DNA of 64,000 nucleotides from Hymenobacter psychrotolerans DSM 18569 (GCF_900142395.1 NZ_FRAS01000006.1:62001-126000); one strand, 5' to 3'; positions 53,287 through 62,360 are shown, counted from the first letter of the stretch. The notes: generated by a model not told the origin, from the sequence alone. Made by a program: numbers and translations.

Positions 53287-54327
53287 ATGGAATTTACGGT
53301 AGGCCAGATAGCAGAAGTGTTGCGCGGCGCAGTAGAAGGCGACGCAAGCCAGCGGATTGACCGGCTGGCCAAAATCGAAGAGGCCCAAACGGGTGCCCTC
53401 TCCTTCCTCTCCAACCTCAAGTATGAGCCCCACCTGTATACTACGGGTGCCTCGGCAGTCATCGTGAGCCGTACGCTGGAGCTGAAGCAGCCGGTGGCTA
53501 CCGCCCTTATCCGCGTTGATGACCCGTACACCAGCTTCACTACGCTGCTGGAGTTCTACCAGCAGGCCACCCGCACCGGCAAGCGTGGCGTAGAGGAGCC
53601 GGCCTATATGGCGGGCAGCTCCACCATCGGCGACAACCACTACCGCGGCGCGTTTTCCTACATCGGCGAGAACTGCCAGATCGGCAACGACGTGGTCATT
53701 TTCCCGCACGTGTTCATCGGCGACCGGTGCAAAATCGGGGATAACACAATTTTGTACGCCGGGGCCAAAGTCTACGCCGAAACCGTTATCGGCAACCGCT
53801 GCACCGTGCATGCCGGCGCCGTTATCGGCTCCGATGGGTTTGGGTTTGCGCCGCAGCCCGATGGCTCCTACCGCACCATTCCGCAGATCGGCAATGTGGT
53901 GCTGGAAGACAACGTGAGCATTGGGGCCAACGCCACCATCGACTGCGCTACTATGGGCTCCACCATCATCCGGGAAGGCTCCAAAATCGATAATCTCGTG
54001 CAGATTGCCCACAATGTGGAGATTGGGCGGCATACCGTAGTAGCGGGGCAGACGGGCATTTCGGGCTCCACCAAAATCGGCGACTTCTGCGTACTGGCCG
54101 GCCAGACCGGCATTGCCGGGCACCTTTCGCTGGCCAACCGCACCACCGTCACGGCGCAGTCGGGCGTGGGCAAGTCTATTAAGGAAGAGGGCATTCTGCT
54201 GCAGGGCTCCCCGGCCTTTAGCCTGCGCGACAGCCTGCGGGCAAATGCCGTTTTCCGCCACCTGCCCGAGCTGGAGCGCCGCCTCACGCAACTGGAGCGC
54301 GGCACAAACCCGCCGGAAAAGTCCTAG
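53287..54327 (+). CDS. lpxD: UDP-3-O-(3-hydroxyacyl)glucosamine N-acyltransferase LpxD
   Basis: A 346-residue lipid A enzyme that adds the N-linked 3-hydroxyacyl chain from acyl-ACP. The N-terminal uridine-binding domain is [20 protein letters not shown]; the rest is a left-handed beta helix of hexapeptide repeats ([50 protein letters not shown]). The catalytic His is in [14 protein letters not shown] 53287 is the start because homology begins there and the -7 box is just upstream. First gene of the lpxD-lpxC/fabZ-lpxA cluster. Confidence 0.95.
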   Translation: MEFTVGQIAEVLRGAVEGDASQRIDRLAKIEEAQTGALSFLSNLKYEPHLYTTGASAVIVSRTLELKQPVATALIRVDDPYTSFTTLLEFYQQATRTGKRGVEEPAYMAGSSTIGDNHYRGAFSYIGENCQIGNDVVIFPHVFIGDRCKIGDNTILYAGAKVYAETVIGNRCTVHAGAVIGSDGFGFAPQPDGSYRTIPQIGNVVLEDNVSIGANATIDCATMGSTIIREGSKIDNLVQIAHNVEIGRHTVVAGQTGISGSTKIGDFCVLAGQTGIAGHLSLANRTTVTAQSGVGKSIKEEGILLQGSPAFSLRDSLRANAVFRHLPELERRLTQLERGTNPPEKS

Positions 54328-54340
54328 CTTTGCCCCACGG

Positions 54341-54408
54341 AAGCCGGAAGTCAGAAGTCAGAAGCTAGAATGTTGACCTGCTCTAGCTTCCCGGCTTCTG
54401 ACTTCTGG
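54341..54408. repeat. Short inverted intergenic repeat
   Basis: GAAGCTAGA (54361-54369) and TCTAGCTTC (54382-54390) form a 9-bp perfect stem. Flanking sequence repeats the unit AGAAGTC in both orientations (AGTCAGAAGTCAGAAG, CTTCTGACTTCTGG). There is no T-tract. It looks like a small dispersed intergenic repeat rather than a terminator. Confidence 0.5.
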
Positions 54409-54456
54409 TTTTATTATACGCTTCCAGCTCTTAGCGCCCGCTTTTAGCTTCCTCCA

Positions 54457-55851
54457 ATGAACGATAAGCAACATACCATCAAGGCGCCCGTCACGGTGAG
54501 TGGCATTGGCCTCCATACCGGCGTACAGGCCACGATGACGTTCTGCCCGGCACCGGTAAACCACGGCTACAAATTCCAGCGCGTTGATCTGCCCGGCCAG
54601 CCCATCGTGGACGCCGATGTCGACAACGTAGTAGACCTTTCCCGCGGCACGACTATCGAGCAGAACGGGGCCCGCGTAAACACGGTAGAGCACACGCTGG
54701 CGGCGCTGGTAGGCCTGCAAATCGACAACGTACTGATTCAGCTGGATGGCCCCGAGCCGCCCATCATGGACGGCTCCAGCTACGAGTTCATTCAGGCGCT
54801 GGAAGCGGCCGAACTGGAGGAGCAGAACGCGCTACGCAACTACTTCGAAATTCCGGAAGAAATCCGCTTCCTCGATAACAACCGCGGGGTAGAAATTGCG
54901 GCGCTGCCCCTCAACGACTACCGCCTCACGGTGATGGTCGACTACAACTCGCCGGTGCTGGGCTCGCAACACGCCTCGCTCACCGATATCAGCAATTTCA
55001 AAAGCGAAATTTCCTCGTCGCGTACGTTCTGCTTCCTGCACGAGCTGGAAGCGCTGTACAAGCAAAACCTGATTCGGGGCGGCGACCTGAGCAATGCCAT
55101 TGTGGTGGTAGACCGGGTGGTGAGCGAAGACGAGCTGGCTGAGCTGGCTACCATGCTGGGCAAGCCCCGGGTGGCCGTAAAGAAGGAAGGCATCCTCAAC
55201 AACGTGGACCTGCGCCACAAAAACGAGCCGGCCCGCCACAAGCTGCTCGACATGGTAGGCGACCTGGCCCTGGTGGGCCGCCCGCTCAAAGGCCAGATTC
55301 TGGCGGCCCGCCCCGGCCACGCCGCCAACGTGGCCTTCGCCAAGAAAATCAAGAAGAAGATGCTGGAAGCCGACTCGTCGCCGGTGCCCAGCTACGACCC
55401 TTCGCGGCTGCCGGTAATGGATGTCAATCAGATAGCCGCTACCCTACCCCACCGCTACCCGTTCCTGCTCATCGACAAAATCATTCATCTGGACGCCACC
55501 ACCGTGACGGGGGTGAAGAACGTAACGATGAACGAGCCGTTTTTCATGGGCCATTTCCCGGGCAATCCGGTTATGCCAGGAGTGCTGCAGATTGAGGCCA
55601 TGGCCCAGACCGGCGGTATTCTGGTACTGAACACCGTGCCCGACCCGGAAAACTACTGGACCTACTTCATGGGCATCGAGAACTGTCGGTTCCGCCGCAA
55701 GGTGGTGCCCGGCGACACCATCATTTTCCGCTGCCAGCTGCTGGCGCCCATCAAGCGCGGCATTGCCAAAATGAAGGGCCAGGCCTTTGTGAATGGCAAA
55801 GTGGTGATGGAAGCCGAAATGTCAGCCAGCATTGTCCGCAAAGACGCCTAA
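54457..55851 (+). CDS. lpxC/fabZ: Bifunctional LpxC deacetylase / FabZ 3-hydroxyacyl-ACP dehydratase
   Basis: A 464-residue fusion typical of Bacteroidota. The N-terminal half (about 1-310) is the zinc deacetylase of lipid A synthesis: KAPVTVSGIGLHTGVQATMT, zinc His in NTVEHTLAALVG, catalytic Glu/Asp in GPEPPIMDGSSYEF, and HKLLDMVGDLALVGRPL (zinc His and Asp). The C-terminal part (about 320-464) is FabZ: ATLPHRYPFLLIDKIIHLD, catalytic His in FFMGHFPGNPVMPGVLQIEA (with Glu). TAGCTTTG at 54325 overlaps the lpxD stop and could be a promoter element. Confidence 0.96.
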   Translation: MNDKQHTIKAPVTVSGIGLHTGVQATMTFCPAPVNHGYKFQRVDLPGQPIVDADVDNVVDLSRGTTIEQNGARVNTVEHTLAALVGLQIDNVLIQLDGPEPPIMDGSSYEFIQALEAAELEEQNALRNYFEIPEEIRFLDNNRGVEIAALPLNDYRLTVMVDYNSPVLGSQHASLTDISNFKSEISSSRTFCFLHELEALYKQNLIRGGDLSNAIVVVDRVVSEDELAELATMLGKPRVAVKKEGILNNVDLRHKNEPARHKLLDMVGDLALVGRPLKGQILAARPGHAANVAFAKKIKKKMLEADSSPVPSYDPSRLPVMDVNQIAATLPHRYPFLLIDKIIHLDATTVTGVKNVTMNEPFFMGHFPGNPVMPGVLQIEAMAQTGGILVLNTVPDPENYWTYFMGIENCRFRRKVVPGDTIIFRCQLLAPIKRGIAKMKGQAFVNGKVVMEAEMSASIVRKDA

Positions 55852-55857
55852 TGTTCC

Positions 55858-55955
55858 AATTAGTAATTAGTAGCTAAGAATGTCTCCTTCTCCGACGATG
55901 ACCCGGTTGCGCTTCGTTGAGACACTTCTTAATTATTAATTCTTGATTACTAATT
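55858..55955. repeat. Imperfect inverted repeat between lpxC/fabZ and lpxA
   Basis: The outer ends AATTAGTAATTAGTAGCTAA and its near reverse complement (CTTGATTACTAATT) and an inner GTCTC / GAGAC pair frame about 98 bases. Local composition is AT-rich against GC-rich genes. A dispersed repeat is more likely than a terminator, since no T-tract follows. Confidence 0.5.
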
Positions 55956-55964
55956 AACCAACGA

Positions 55965-56762
55965 ATGAACCAGCCGCTCGCCTATATTCACCCGCAAGCC
56001 AAAATAGCCCAGAACGTGGTAGTGGAGCCTTTCACCACCATCGACAAGGATGTTGAAATTGGGGAAGGCACCTGGATTGGCCCCAACGTCACCATTATGG
56101 CCGGGGCCCGGATTGGCAAGAACTGCAAGATTTTCCCCGGCGCTGTTATTGCAGCCATGCCGCAGGACCTCAAGTTTGCGGGCGAGAAAACAACGGTTCA
56201 TATCGGCGACAACACCGTAATCCGGGAGTGCGTGACCGTGAACCGGGGTACCGTGGACCGGCTCCGGACCGTGGTAGGTGCTAACTGCCTGCTGATGGCC
56301 TATGTGCACGTAGCCCACGACTGCATGATTGGCGACAACTGTGTGCTAGCCAATGCGGTGCAGCTGGCCGGCCACGTCGAAATCGGCGACCATGCCATCA
56401 TCGGCGGTACTTCGGCCGTGCACCAGTTCGTGAAGGTGGGCCCGCACGCCATGATTTCGGGTGGCTCTCTGGTGCGCAAGGATGTACCGCCGTTCGTGAA
56501 GGCCGGGCGCGAGCCGCTTACTTATGCCGGCATCAACAGCATCGGGCTGCGCCGCCGGGGCTATTCCGACCAGAAAATCTCGGAAATTCAGCAGCTCTAC
56601 CGCCTGCTGTTTCTGGGCGGCATGAACAACAACGACGCCCTCGACAAGATTGAGCTGGAGCTGGCTCCCTCGCCGGAGCGCGACGAAGTGGTGAATTTTG
56701 TGCGCAACTCGGGCCGCGGCATCATCAAGGGCTACTCGCGCGGCGGCAACGGTGCAGATTGA
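55965..56762 (+). CDS. lpxA: Acyl-ACP:UDP-N-acetylglucosamine O-acyltransferase LpxA
   Basis: A 265-residue left-handed beta-helix enzyme that catalyses the first step of lipid A synthesis. Hexapeptide repeats start at LAYIHPQAKIAQNVVVEPFT and include the catalytic His in LLMAYVHVAHDCMIGDN. The C-terminal helical domain has GINSIGLRRRGYSDQKISEI, normal for LpxA. The following ABC ATPase overlaps its last 11 bases, so the two are translated from one mRNA. Confidence 0.96.
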   Translation: MNQPLAYIHPQAKIAQNVVVEPFTTIDKDVEIGEGTWIGPNVTIMAGARIGKNCKIFPGAVIAAMPQDLKFAGEKTTVHIGDNTVIRECVTVNRGTVDRLRTVVGANCLLMAYVHVAHDCMIGDNCVLANAVQLAGHVEIGDHAIIGGTSAVHQFVKVGPHAMISGGSLVRKDVPPFVKAGREPLTYAGINSIGLRRRGYSDQKISEIQQLYRLLFLGGMNNNDALDKIELELAPSPERDEVVNFVRNSGRGIIKGYSRGGNGAD

Positions 56763-57384
56763 AGCAACCGGGCTGAGCAAGCGCTACGCCCGCGACTGGA
56801 TTTTCCGGGGCCTGACGCACACTTTCCAGCCCGGAACAGCCACGGCAGTGCTGGGCCCGAACGGAGCTGGCAAAAGCACGCTGCTCAACACCTTGTCGGG
56901 GCAGCTGCTGCCGACTGCCGGCACGCTTCGGTATACGCAGGCCGGTACGCTGGTGCCGGTGGAAGAAATGCCCCCGCTGCTGGCATATGCGGCCCCTTAT
57001 CTGGAGCTGATTGAGGAACTCACGCTCACTGAGCTGCTGCAATTTCATACTCGCTTCAAGCCTTTGCGCCCCGGTTTCGGCCCGAAGCAGCTGATCGAGC
57101 TGATGTATCTGGAGAAGTCGAGCCACAAGCTGGTGCGGGACTTTTCCTCGGGCATGAAGCAGCGCCTCAAGCTGGCCCTGGCCCTCTACGCCGATACGCC
57201 CCTGCTCCTGCTGGACGAACCCACCACCAACCTCGACCGGGCGGGCGTAGCCTGGTACCAGGAGCATGTGCGTGCTACGCTGGCGGGCCGCACGGTGCTG
57301 GTTTCCTCCAACGTGCCGGAAGAGTACGACTTCTGCAGCAGCCAGCTACTGATTACAGATTTCGGCGCGCAAGCTGCCCGGTAG
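56752..57384 (+). CDS. ABC transporter ATP-binding protein
   Basis: A 210-residue ABC ATPase. Walker A is LGPNGAGKSTLLN, the signature is DFSSGMKQRLKLALAL, and Walker B is LLLLDEPTTNLDRAG. The start is GTG 56752 (VQIEATGLSKRYARDW), which overlaps the lpxA end by 11 bases; further upstream the frame is a shadow of lpxA. No permease gene follows, so its partner is elsewhere. Position after lpxA hints at lipid or envelope export, but that is inference from context alone. Confidence 0.88.
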   Translation: MQIEATGLSKRYARDWIFRGLTHTFQPGTATAVLGPNGAGKSTLLNTLSGQLLPTAGTLRYTQAGTLVPVEEMPPLLAYAAPYLELIEELTLTELLQFHTRFKPLRPGFGPKQLIELMYLEKSSHKLVRDFSSGMKQRLKLALALYADTPLLLLDEPTTNLDRAGVAWYQEHVRATLAGRTVLVSSNVPEEYDFCSSQLLITDFGAQAAR

Positions 57385-57587
57385 GCTGTAGTGGCGCAGC
57401 GTTGCGTATTTTATGTAGCTTCCGGCGCGCCGTATTCGGCAGCCGGCTGGCAACTGGCGGCGTGCAGCCACCCACGAAAAAGGCAACTCAACCAGTAACT
57501 GAAAACGGTTCGTGCCGTATCTTCGCAGCTGAAACGGCGGTATACGCACACTTCTTTTTCACCTTCTTACCGCCCCTGACCAAGGCC

Positions 57588-57950
57588 ATGAGACAATACG
57601 ACGACCTCGACGATGATGACCTGCTCGGCGACGACGATGAGCTGGATAATTTTGCCCGCACTGGGGGCAGCAAAACCCGGGGCTCTTCCGAAGACCAGCT
57701 TTCCGCTAAGTACGCCGACTACCTGATGTGGCGCGACACCGGCTCCTCGCACGACGAAGCCCTGGACCTGGCCAACATGAGCGAGGACGAGTTTGAGTTG
57801 GCCGATGCCTCCGAAGACTCGGAATCCGACACCAAATTCACCAGTCTCGACGACCTGGATGATGACGACTTCTCGGATGGCGACGACGAGTACGGCAGTG
57901 CCGGCAGCTCGCGCAACAGCGGCCGCAACTCCGACTACGACGACTATTAG
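57588..57950 (+). CDS. Small, highly acidic hypothetical protein
   Basis: A 120-residue protein dominated by Asp, Glu and Ser (YDDLDDDDLLGDDDELDNFA, LDDLDDDDFSDGDDEYGSAG). One short central part looks ordered: SAKYADYLMWRDTGSSHDEA and LDLANMSEDEFELA. Conserved acidic proteins with such a helical centre occur in Hymenobacter-type genomes; the function is unknown. The start is ATG 57588; the upstream in-frame extension is not supported. Confidence 0.65.
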   Translation: MRQYDDLDDDDLLGDDDELDNFARTGGSKTRGSSEDQLSAKYADYLMWRDTGSSHDEALDLANMSEDEFELADASEDSESDTKFTSLDDLDDDDFSDGDDEYGSAGSSRNSGRNSDYDDY

Positions 57951-57962
57951 GGCTCCCAATGT

Positions 57963-58015
57963 CCGCGCATAAAAAAGAGCCTGTACAGTTTGTGCAGGCT
58001 CTTTTTTATGCGCGG
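57963..58015. terminator. Bidirectional terminator with a 24-bp stem
   Basis: The left arm starts CCGCGCATAAAAAAGAGCCT and the right arm is its complement apart from one G-T pair, giving 24 paired bases around a 5-base loop (AGTTT). The A6/T6 tracts lie inside the stem. It sits between the acidic gene and the convergent DUF4197 gene. Confidence 0.92.
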
Positions 58016-58020
58016 CTTAC

Positions 58021-58779
58021 TTAGCTTTTGCGGCCGAACACTCGCTTAAGCAGGTCTGTGGTACGCGCTACTGGGTTCTCCCGAATGTTGGCTTCTTCCT
58101 GCGCAATAAGGGTAAACAAGCCGCCGATAGCCTTGTCAGTGGCATACTGGTTCAGGTCGGTTTGCACGGGCGTCACGAGCGGAATCCGGTTGTAGCGGGT
58201 GGTCAGGTCGGTGTAGTAGCGGGTGGCGCCTACTTTGCTGAGGCTCTGCTGAATGATGGGTTTAAACGCCGTGCTGAGCTGCGCGGTGGTGGTGCGCTGC
58301 AGGTACTGCGTGGCGGCATTCTTCTCGCCGGTCAGGATGTTCCAGACATCCGAAAAAGTCAGGCTCCTGATGGCCGACAGGAAGATGGGCTTGGCGCTTT
58401 TGGCAGCATCCTCGGCGCCGCGGTTCAACGACAGCTCAAACTTATCCACCTGGCTGCCCAGCCCGATGCTGCGAAGCGTGGTGGCTACGCGCTGGGCATC
58501 GGGCGGAAACGGAATCCGGATCAGCCGGTTCAGGTTGAACCCGTCGGTTTGGGAGGCCTGGTCGGCTCCTTTGCTGATGCCTTGCACCAGCGCTTCCTTC
58601 AGGCCATTGGCCGCCTCCGCATCAGTCAGCCCGCCCTTGCTGGTGCCGGCCGTACCAGATTTGGGGAGCGGCGGCAGCTTGATGGTGCCGATTTTGGGTA
58701 GCGTAAAAATCTGGGCGGAGGCGCTAAGCTGGAAGCCCAGCAGCGCCAGGGGCAGCATGAGAAGCAGGCGTTTGTTCAT
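58021..58779 (-). CDS. DUF4197 family exported protein (copy 1)
   Basis: A 252-residue protein with a signal peptide (LLLMLPLALLGFQLSASAQ). DUF4197 fills about 60-250: LTDAEAANGLKEALVQGISK, RIPFPPDAQRVATTLRSIGL, FELSLNRGAEDAAKSAKPIF, IPLVTPVQTDLNQYATDKAI and GGLFTLIAQEEANIRENP. The family is all-helical and periplasmic, with unknown function. ATG 58779 gives the signal peptide. A paralogue lies directly upstream on the same strand. Confidence 0.85.
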   Translation of the reverse strand: MNKRLLLMLPLALLGFQLSASAQIFTLPKIGTIKLPPLPKSGTAGTSKGGLTDAEAANGLKEALVQGISKGADQASQTDGFNLNRLIRIPFPPDAQRVATTLRSIGLGSQVDKFELSLNRGAEDAAKSAKPIFLSAIRSLTFSDVWNILTGEKNAATQYLQRTTTAQLSTAFKPIIQQSLSKVGATRYYTDLTTRYNRIPLVTPVQTDLNQYATDKAIGGLFTLIAQEEANIRENPVARTTDLLKRVFGRKS

Positions 58780-58885
58780 GGTAGGAGCGGCAGAGAACAC
58801 AGAAACAGGCCGAAGCCTTGCCGCGACAATTGCACAAACCGGACCAAACGCCCGCAGGTTTCCCAGCGCGCCGCAAAAGGCTCGT

Positions 58886-59707
58886 TTACTTCCCAAACAC
58901 CCGCTTCAGCAGCTCACTGCCCCGCGCCGCCGGATTAGCCCGAATCTTGGCTTCTTCGTCAGCAATCAGCGTAAAGAGGCCGTTCACGGTTTTCTCGCTG
59001 GCGTAGGCGTTCAGGTCGGCGTTGATGGGCGTCACGAGCGGAATCTTGTTGTAGCGGGTTACCATTTCCGCATACAACTTGGTTGCCCCCGTCTGGTCCA
59101 AAGACTGCTTGATGGTGGGCTGAAACGCGGCTTTGAGTTGCTCGGCGGTCTTTTCGTAGAGGAAGGTGGTGCCCGCGTCGGTTTCCTTGCTGGTGGCCAG
59201 GCTCAGCGCATCCTGAAAACTCAGGTTTTGCAGGGCACCCAGAAAGATGGGCGCGGCCTCTTTGGCGGCCGTTTCGGCGCCACGGTTTAGCGCTACCTCA
59301 AATCGGTCTACGAGTGCGCCCATCCGCAGGCCCCGCAGCGTGGTGGCTACCAGCTCGGCCTCGGGCGGAAATGGAATCCGGATATCGGCGTTGGCATTGA
59401 AGCCGTCGAGGGCGGAGGCCTGCTCTATGCTGCGCGTGATACTTTGGGTGAGAGCCTCCTTCAGGCCGCTGCTGGCGTCGGTATCGGTCAGCGGAATCTT
59501 CACCGGCGCTACTACGGTGGTAGCCTTGGTTGTGGTGGAGCTGGTGGTGGTTTTTGCGGGAGTTTTTGCCGGCGCTTTGGTAGTGGTTTTCTTGGCCGTC
59601 GTAGTTTTTTTGGTAGTGGTTGTCGTCTTTTTGGTCTGAGCCTGAGTGGCCAGGGGCACAACCAGGGCCAGGGCGAGGGCGAAAGTGAGCGTACGGATAG
59701 CGGACAT
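58886..59707 (-). CDS. DUF4197 family exported protein (copy 2)
   Basis: A 273-residue paralogue of the next gene, with the same core (ASSGLKEALTQSITRSIEQA, IRIPFPPEAELVATTLRGLR, NRGAETAAKEAAPIFLGALQ, VNGLFTLIADEEAKIRANPA). It differs by a long Lys/Thr-rich linker (about 25-65; KTTTTTKKTTTAKKTTTKAP) after the signal peptide, which may hold it to the cell wall or nucleic acid. The two copies are 106 bases apart. Confidence 0.85.
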   Translation of the reverse strand: MSAIRTLTFALALALVVPLATQAQTKKTTTTTKKTTTAKKTTTKAPAKTPAKTTTSSTTTKATTVVAPVKIPLTDTDASSGLKEALTQSITRSIEQASALDGFNANADIRIPFPPEAELVATTLRGLRMGALVDRFEVALNRGAETAAKEAAPIFLGALQNLSFQDALSLATSKETDAGTTFLYEKTAEQLKAAFQPTIKQSLDQTGATKLYAEMVTRYNKIPLVTPINADLNAYASEKTVNGLFTLIADEEAKIRANPAARGSELLKRVFGK

Positions 59708-59805
59708 ATGCGGCAGATGACGAAAACCAGACGGCCAGTGTGGCGGTCTTACGCGTCAGGGTGCCAAATTGCGCCAAATCCCAGTCCTATCCTAACCACT
59801 CCTGT

Positions 59806-61074
59806 ATGCCACTGCTGCCCGACGTTGAAATCATGACCATTGGCGACGAACTGCTCTACGGGCAGGTCATCGATACCAACTCGGCTTTTATGGGGCAAGA
59901 GCTGGGCAAGATCGGGCTGCGGGTGCGGCAGATCAGCAGCGTATCTGACCGCGCCGATGAGATTGTGGCCGCTCTCGACCAGGCCCGGCAGCGGGCCCAG
60001 GTCGTGCTGATGACCGGCGGCCTCGGCCCCACCAAAGACGACCTGACCAAGCACGTACTGGCCCGCTATTTCCATTCGGAGCTGGTGATGCACCAGCCCA
60101 CGCTGGAACATGTGGAAGGTATCTTCCGGCGCTTCAACCGCCCCATGCTGGATGTAAACCGGCAGCAGGCGCTGGTGCCGGCCAAGTGTGAGGTGCTGTT
60201 TAATGCCGTGGGCACGGCGCCGGGCATGTGGTTTGAGGACCAGGGCACCGTATTCGTCAGCATGCCTGGCGTGCCGCACGAAATGAAATACCTGATGACG
60301 GAGGCCGTGCTGCCGCGCCTGCAGGCCCTGTTCCAGGTGCCCCCGATTGAGCACATTGTGGTGCAGACCGTGGGCCTGGGCGAGTCGTTTCTGGCCGAGC
60401 AGATTGCGGACTGGGAAGCCGCGCTGCCTCCTAATTTCAAGCTGGCCTACCTCCCCTACCTGGGCGGGGTACGGCTGCGGCTGACCGGCAACGCCGACGG
60501 CCAGCCCGACCTGCGCCAGCGCATGGAAGCGCTGTTGCCAGCCCTGCGGGAGCGGCTGGGCGAGCATGTATTTGCCGAAGGCGAAGTAAAGCTGGAGGAC
60601 GCCATTGGCCGCCTGCTACTGGAGCGCGGCCTCACGCTGGGCACCGCCGAAAGCTGCACCGGCGGCCTGCTGGCCCATCGTGTCACGAGTGTACCGGGCA
60701 GCTCAGCTTATTTTATGGGCAGCGTGGTGGCCTATGACAACCGCATAAAGCAGCAGCAGCTAGGTGTGAAGCCCGAAACGCTGGCCACTTACGGCGCCGT
60801 GAGCGAAGAAACCGTGCGGGAAATGGCCGAAGGCGCGCGTCGGCAGCTGGGCGTGGATGTGGCGCTGGCGACCAGCGGCATTGCCGGCCCCAGCGGTGGC
60901 ACTCCGGACAAACCAGTGGGCACGATCTGCATTGCCTACGCCGATGCGCAGCAGACGGTGAGCCGGCGCTTCACGTTCAATCGGGGACGGCAGCTGAACG
61001 TGGAATACACCGTGACTATGGCCCTGAACCTGCTGCGGCTCCACCTCCCAAAGCCCGCTGGAAGCACAGTCTGA
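59806..61074 (+). CDS. cinA: CinA-like nicotinamide-nucleotide amidase / competence-damage protein
   Basis: A 422-residue two-domain protein. The N-terminal MoCF/COG1058 domain (about 1-170) begins VEIMTIGDELLYGQVIDTNS and has VLMTGGLGPTKDD, which in the family hydrolyses ADP-ribose. The C-terminal PncC domain (about 265-422) deamidates nicotinamide mononucleotide: TLGTAESCTGGLLAHRVTSV, YFMGSVVAYDNRIKQQQLGV, ATSGIAGPSGGTPDKPVGTI. It recycles pyridine nucleotides. ATG 59806 is chosen; upstream in-frame ATG 59740 would overlap the divergent gene's promoter area. Confidence 0.94.
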   Translation: MPLLPDVEIMTIGDELLYGQVIDTNSAFMGQELGKIGLRVRQISSVSDRADEIVAALDQARQRAQVVLMTGGLGPTKDDLTKHVLARYFHSELVMHQPTLEHVEGIFRRFNRPMLDVNRQQALVPAKCEVLFNAVGTAPGMWFEDQGTVFVSMPGVPHEMKYLMTEAVLPRLQALFQVPPIEHIVVQTVGLGESFLAEQIADWEAALPPNFKLAYLPYLGGVRLRLTGNADGQPDLRQRMEALLPALRERLGEHVFAEGEVKLEDAIGRLLLERGLTLGTAESCTGGLLAHRVTSVPGSSAYFMGSVVAYDNRIKQQQLGVKPETLATYGAVSEETVREMAEGARRQLGVDVALATSGIAGPSGGTPDKPVGTICIAYADAQQTVSRRFTFNRGRQLNVEYTVTMALNLLRLHLPKPAGSTV

Positions 61075-61130
61075 AGGTGGCCCAACTTTCTCCTATACAC
61101 TCACGAACGGAGCACGCAGATATCCACACC

Positions 61131-61170
61131 GGCCCTGCGGCAGCGTTACAGAAACCGCTGCCGCAGGGCT
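61131..61170. terminator. Hairpin at the convergent ends of cinA and the DCC gene
   Basis: CCCTGCGGCAGCG (61133-61145) and CGCTGCCGCAGGG (61156-61168) form a perfect 13-bp stem, two more pairs beyond. The 10-base loop contains the stop codon of the minus-strand gene. It lacks a T-tract, so it is a weak or Rho-assisted terminator or an mRNA 3' end stabiliser. Confidence 0.55.
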
Positions 61171-61541
61171 GGTGTGGGAATGCGGCAGGCCACCTGCCGG
61201 CCCAGAATAAGGTAGCGGTGGCGGGCCACCAGGCGGTAGGCCCAGTCCCGAATGAAGCGGGGCAGCACCCGCAGCCCCGACGCATAGCGCCACCCCGAAC
61301 CCAGCTGTTGCAGAATCAGCAGCACGGCCTCCGACTGCTCGTAGAGCTTGCCTGCTCGCAGCAGGTAGATAGTGGCGGGTACAGCTGGCGGCAGCTGCCC
61401 ATGCTGGTGCAGCAACTGCTGCGCCACCTCTGACTGTAGCGACACAAACCGGAAGCGCGCCGCCTCGTCTCGGTCGATAACGAAGTGCACAAATCCGTCG
61501 CACAGGTTACAGACGCCATCAAAAAAGATTATATCTTTCAT
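61146..61541 (-). CDS. DCC-family (YuxK/DUF393) thiol-disulfide oxidoreductase-like protein
   Basis: A 131-residue protein with the family start IIFFDGVCNLCDGFVHFVID, holding the DxxC-xx-C motif that gives the family its name, then RFRFVSLQSEV and the C-terminal PRFIRDWAYRLVARHRYLIL. It is proposed to have a thioredoxin-like fold; no substrate is known. Length is normal. Minus strand, alone. Confidence 0.88.
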   Translation of the reverse strand: MKDIIFFDGVCNLCDGFVHFVIDRDEAARFRFVSLQSEVAQQLLHQHGQLPPAVPATIYLLRAGKLYEQSEAVLLILQQLGSGWRYASGLRVLPRFIRDWAYRLVARHRYLILGRQVACRIPTPALRQRFL

Positions 61542-62006
61542 ATAGGCTTGTTTAGACAGTTACAGGCAAGGCCTGAATACCGGCATTTGCAATTATCTAG
61601 TATACAGTTTTTCTATATCAAAAACACAATTGAGAAAAAAGAATGAAAAAAAATCATATACCCTCTTGCTTATTACTTGCAAGAAGTGTTATTTGGTCTC
61701 ACTGATTAGCGCCTGCTATCTGATTAGCAGCTACTACCACTGCACGGTTTAGCCCCGTCAGTGCCTACCGCGCCCTGCTAGCTCCCACACCCCTATTGCG
61801 TACTGGCCCCTGCCATCCTGATGTGCTTATTAGCACTTTGGCGGGTCTCCTATTGCTGCCTGTTTGGCTCACCGCAAACTGCGGGGCGCATCCCTATGCC
61901 TAAAAAATCCTAAATACTGCGGGTAGCATATACCGGCGGCAGTATCTCCATTGTCCTTCCTGGTCATAGTGCCATTCATCTTTTCAACCCTTCATTTTCT
62001 TCAGTG
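61542..62006. other. AT-rich intergenic region upstream of the small secreted proteins
   Basis: About 465 bases with no gene. The first part (61570-61700) is strongly AT-rich, with several A runs (AATTGAGAAAAAAGAATGAA) and a short palindrome CTTGCAAG. No clear TAnnTTTG site was found. Promoters for the downstream small genes and for the DCC gene should be here. Confidence 0.4.
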
Positions 62007-62360
62007 ATGAGAAATTTACGCAAGATGAAACGGCCCATTGCGGCGGCCGTATTGAGCTTAACCCTTTTTCAATTCTCCATTCAGAATGCTGTTGCGGTAG
62101 GCAGCTACCGCCAGGCGCCGACTTACGCGGCCATGAGTAGCCAGCAGGACGCGGCCTTTGGCTGGGGTGCCATTGCGGCGGGAGTAGCTGTGGTGGGCGC
62201 CGTGGTAGGTGCAGTAGTGGGTGCTTATGAGATTGGCACTATCGTGGGGCACGCTGCTCACGATTTGATGGGCCGCAACAACGAGATGTCCCTCAGCTAT
62301 GAGCGCGCCAGCTACAAGGCGTCGGACTTCTCGGAATTTGATCAGGTAAGCCACAACTAA
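62007..62360 (+). CDS. Small secreted protein with glycine-zipper helix, paralogue A
   Basis: A 117-residue protein. A basic N-terminus (MRNLRKMKRP) is followed by a signal peptide ending at about AVA-VGSY (LSLTLFQFSIQNAVA), then a short polar segment and a long Gly/Ala/Val-rich helix (about 51-80; WGAIAAGVAVVGAVVGAVVG) with GxxxG-like spacing. The tail is charged: YERASYKASDFSEFDQVSHN. It shares with the next gene the QN-VA-GSY cleavage region and the SYK-S/T-DFSEFD motif. I know no family. It resembles a bacteriocin or SdpC-like precursor. ATG 62007 is chosen over GTG 62004. Confidence 0.65.
   Translation: MRNLRKMKRPIAAAVLSLTLFQFSIQNAVAVGSYRQAPTYAAMSSQQDAAFGWGAIAAGVAVVGAVVGAVVGAYEIGTIVGHAAHDLMGRNNEMSLSYERASYKASDFSEFDQVSHN

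Noticed and set aside
54325..54332. TAGCTTTG as a separate lpxC promoter
   Set aside because: The TAG is the lpxD stop codon and no -33 element is present, so the match may be chance; mentioned only under lpxC.
54341..54408. Intrinsic terminator after lpxD
   Set aside because: Stem is short and imperfect and there is no T-tract next to it; it fits a small intergenic repeat better.
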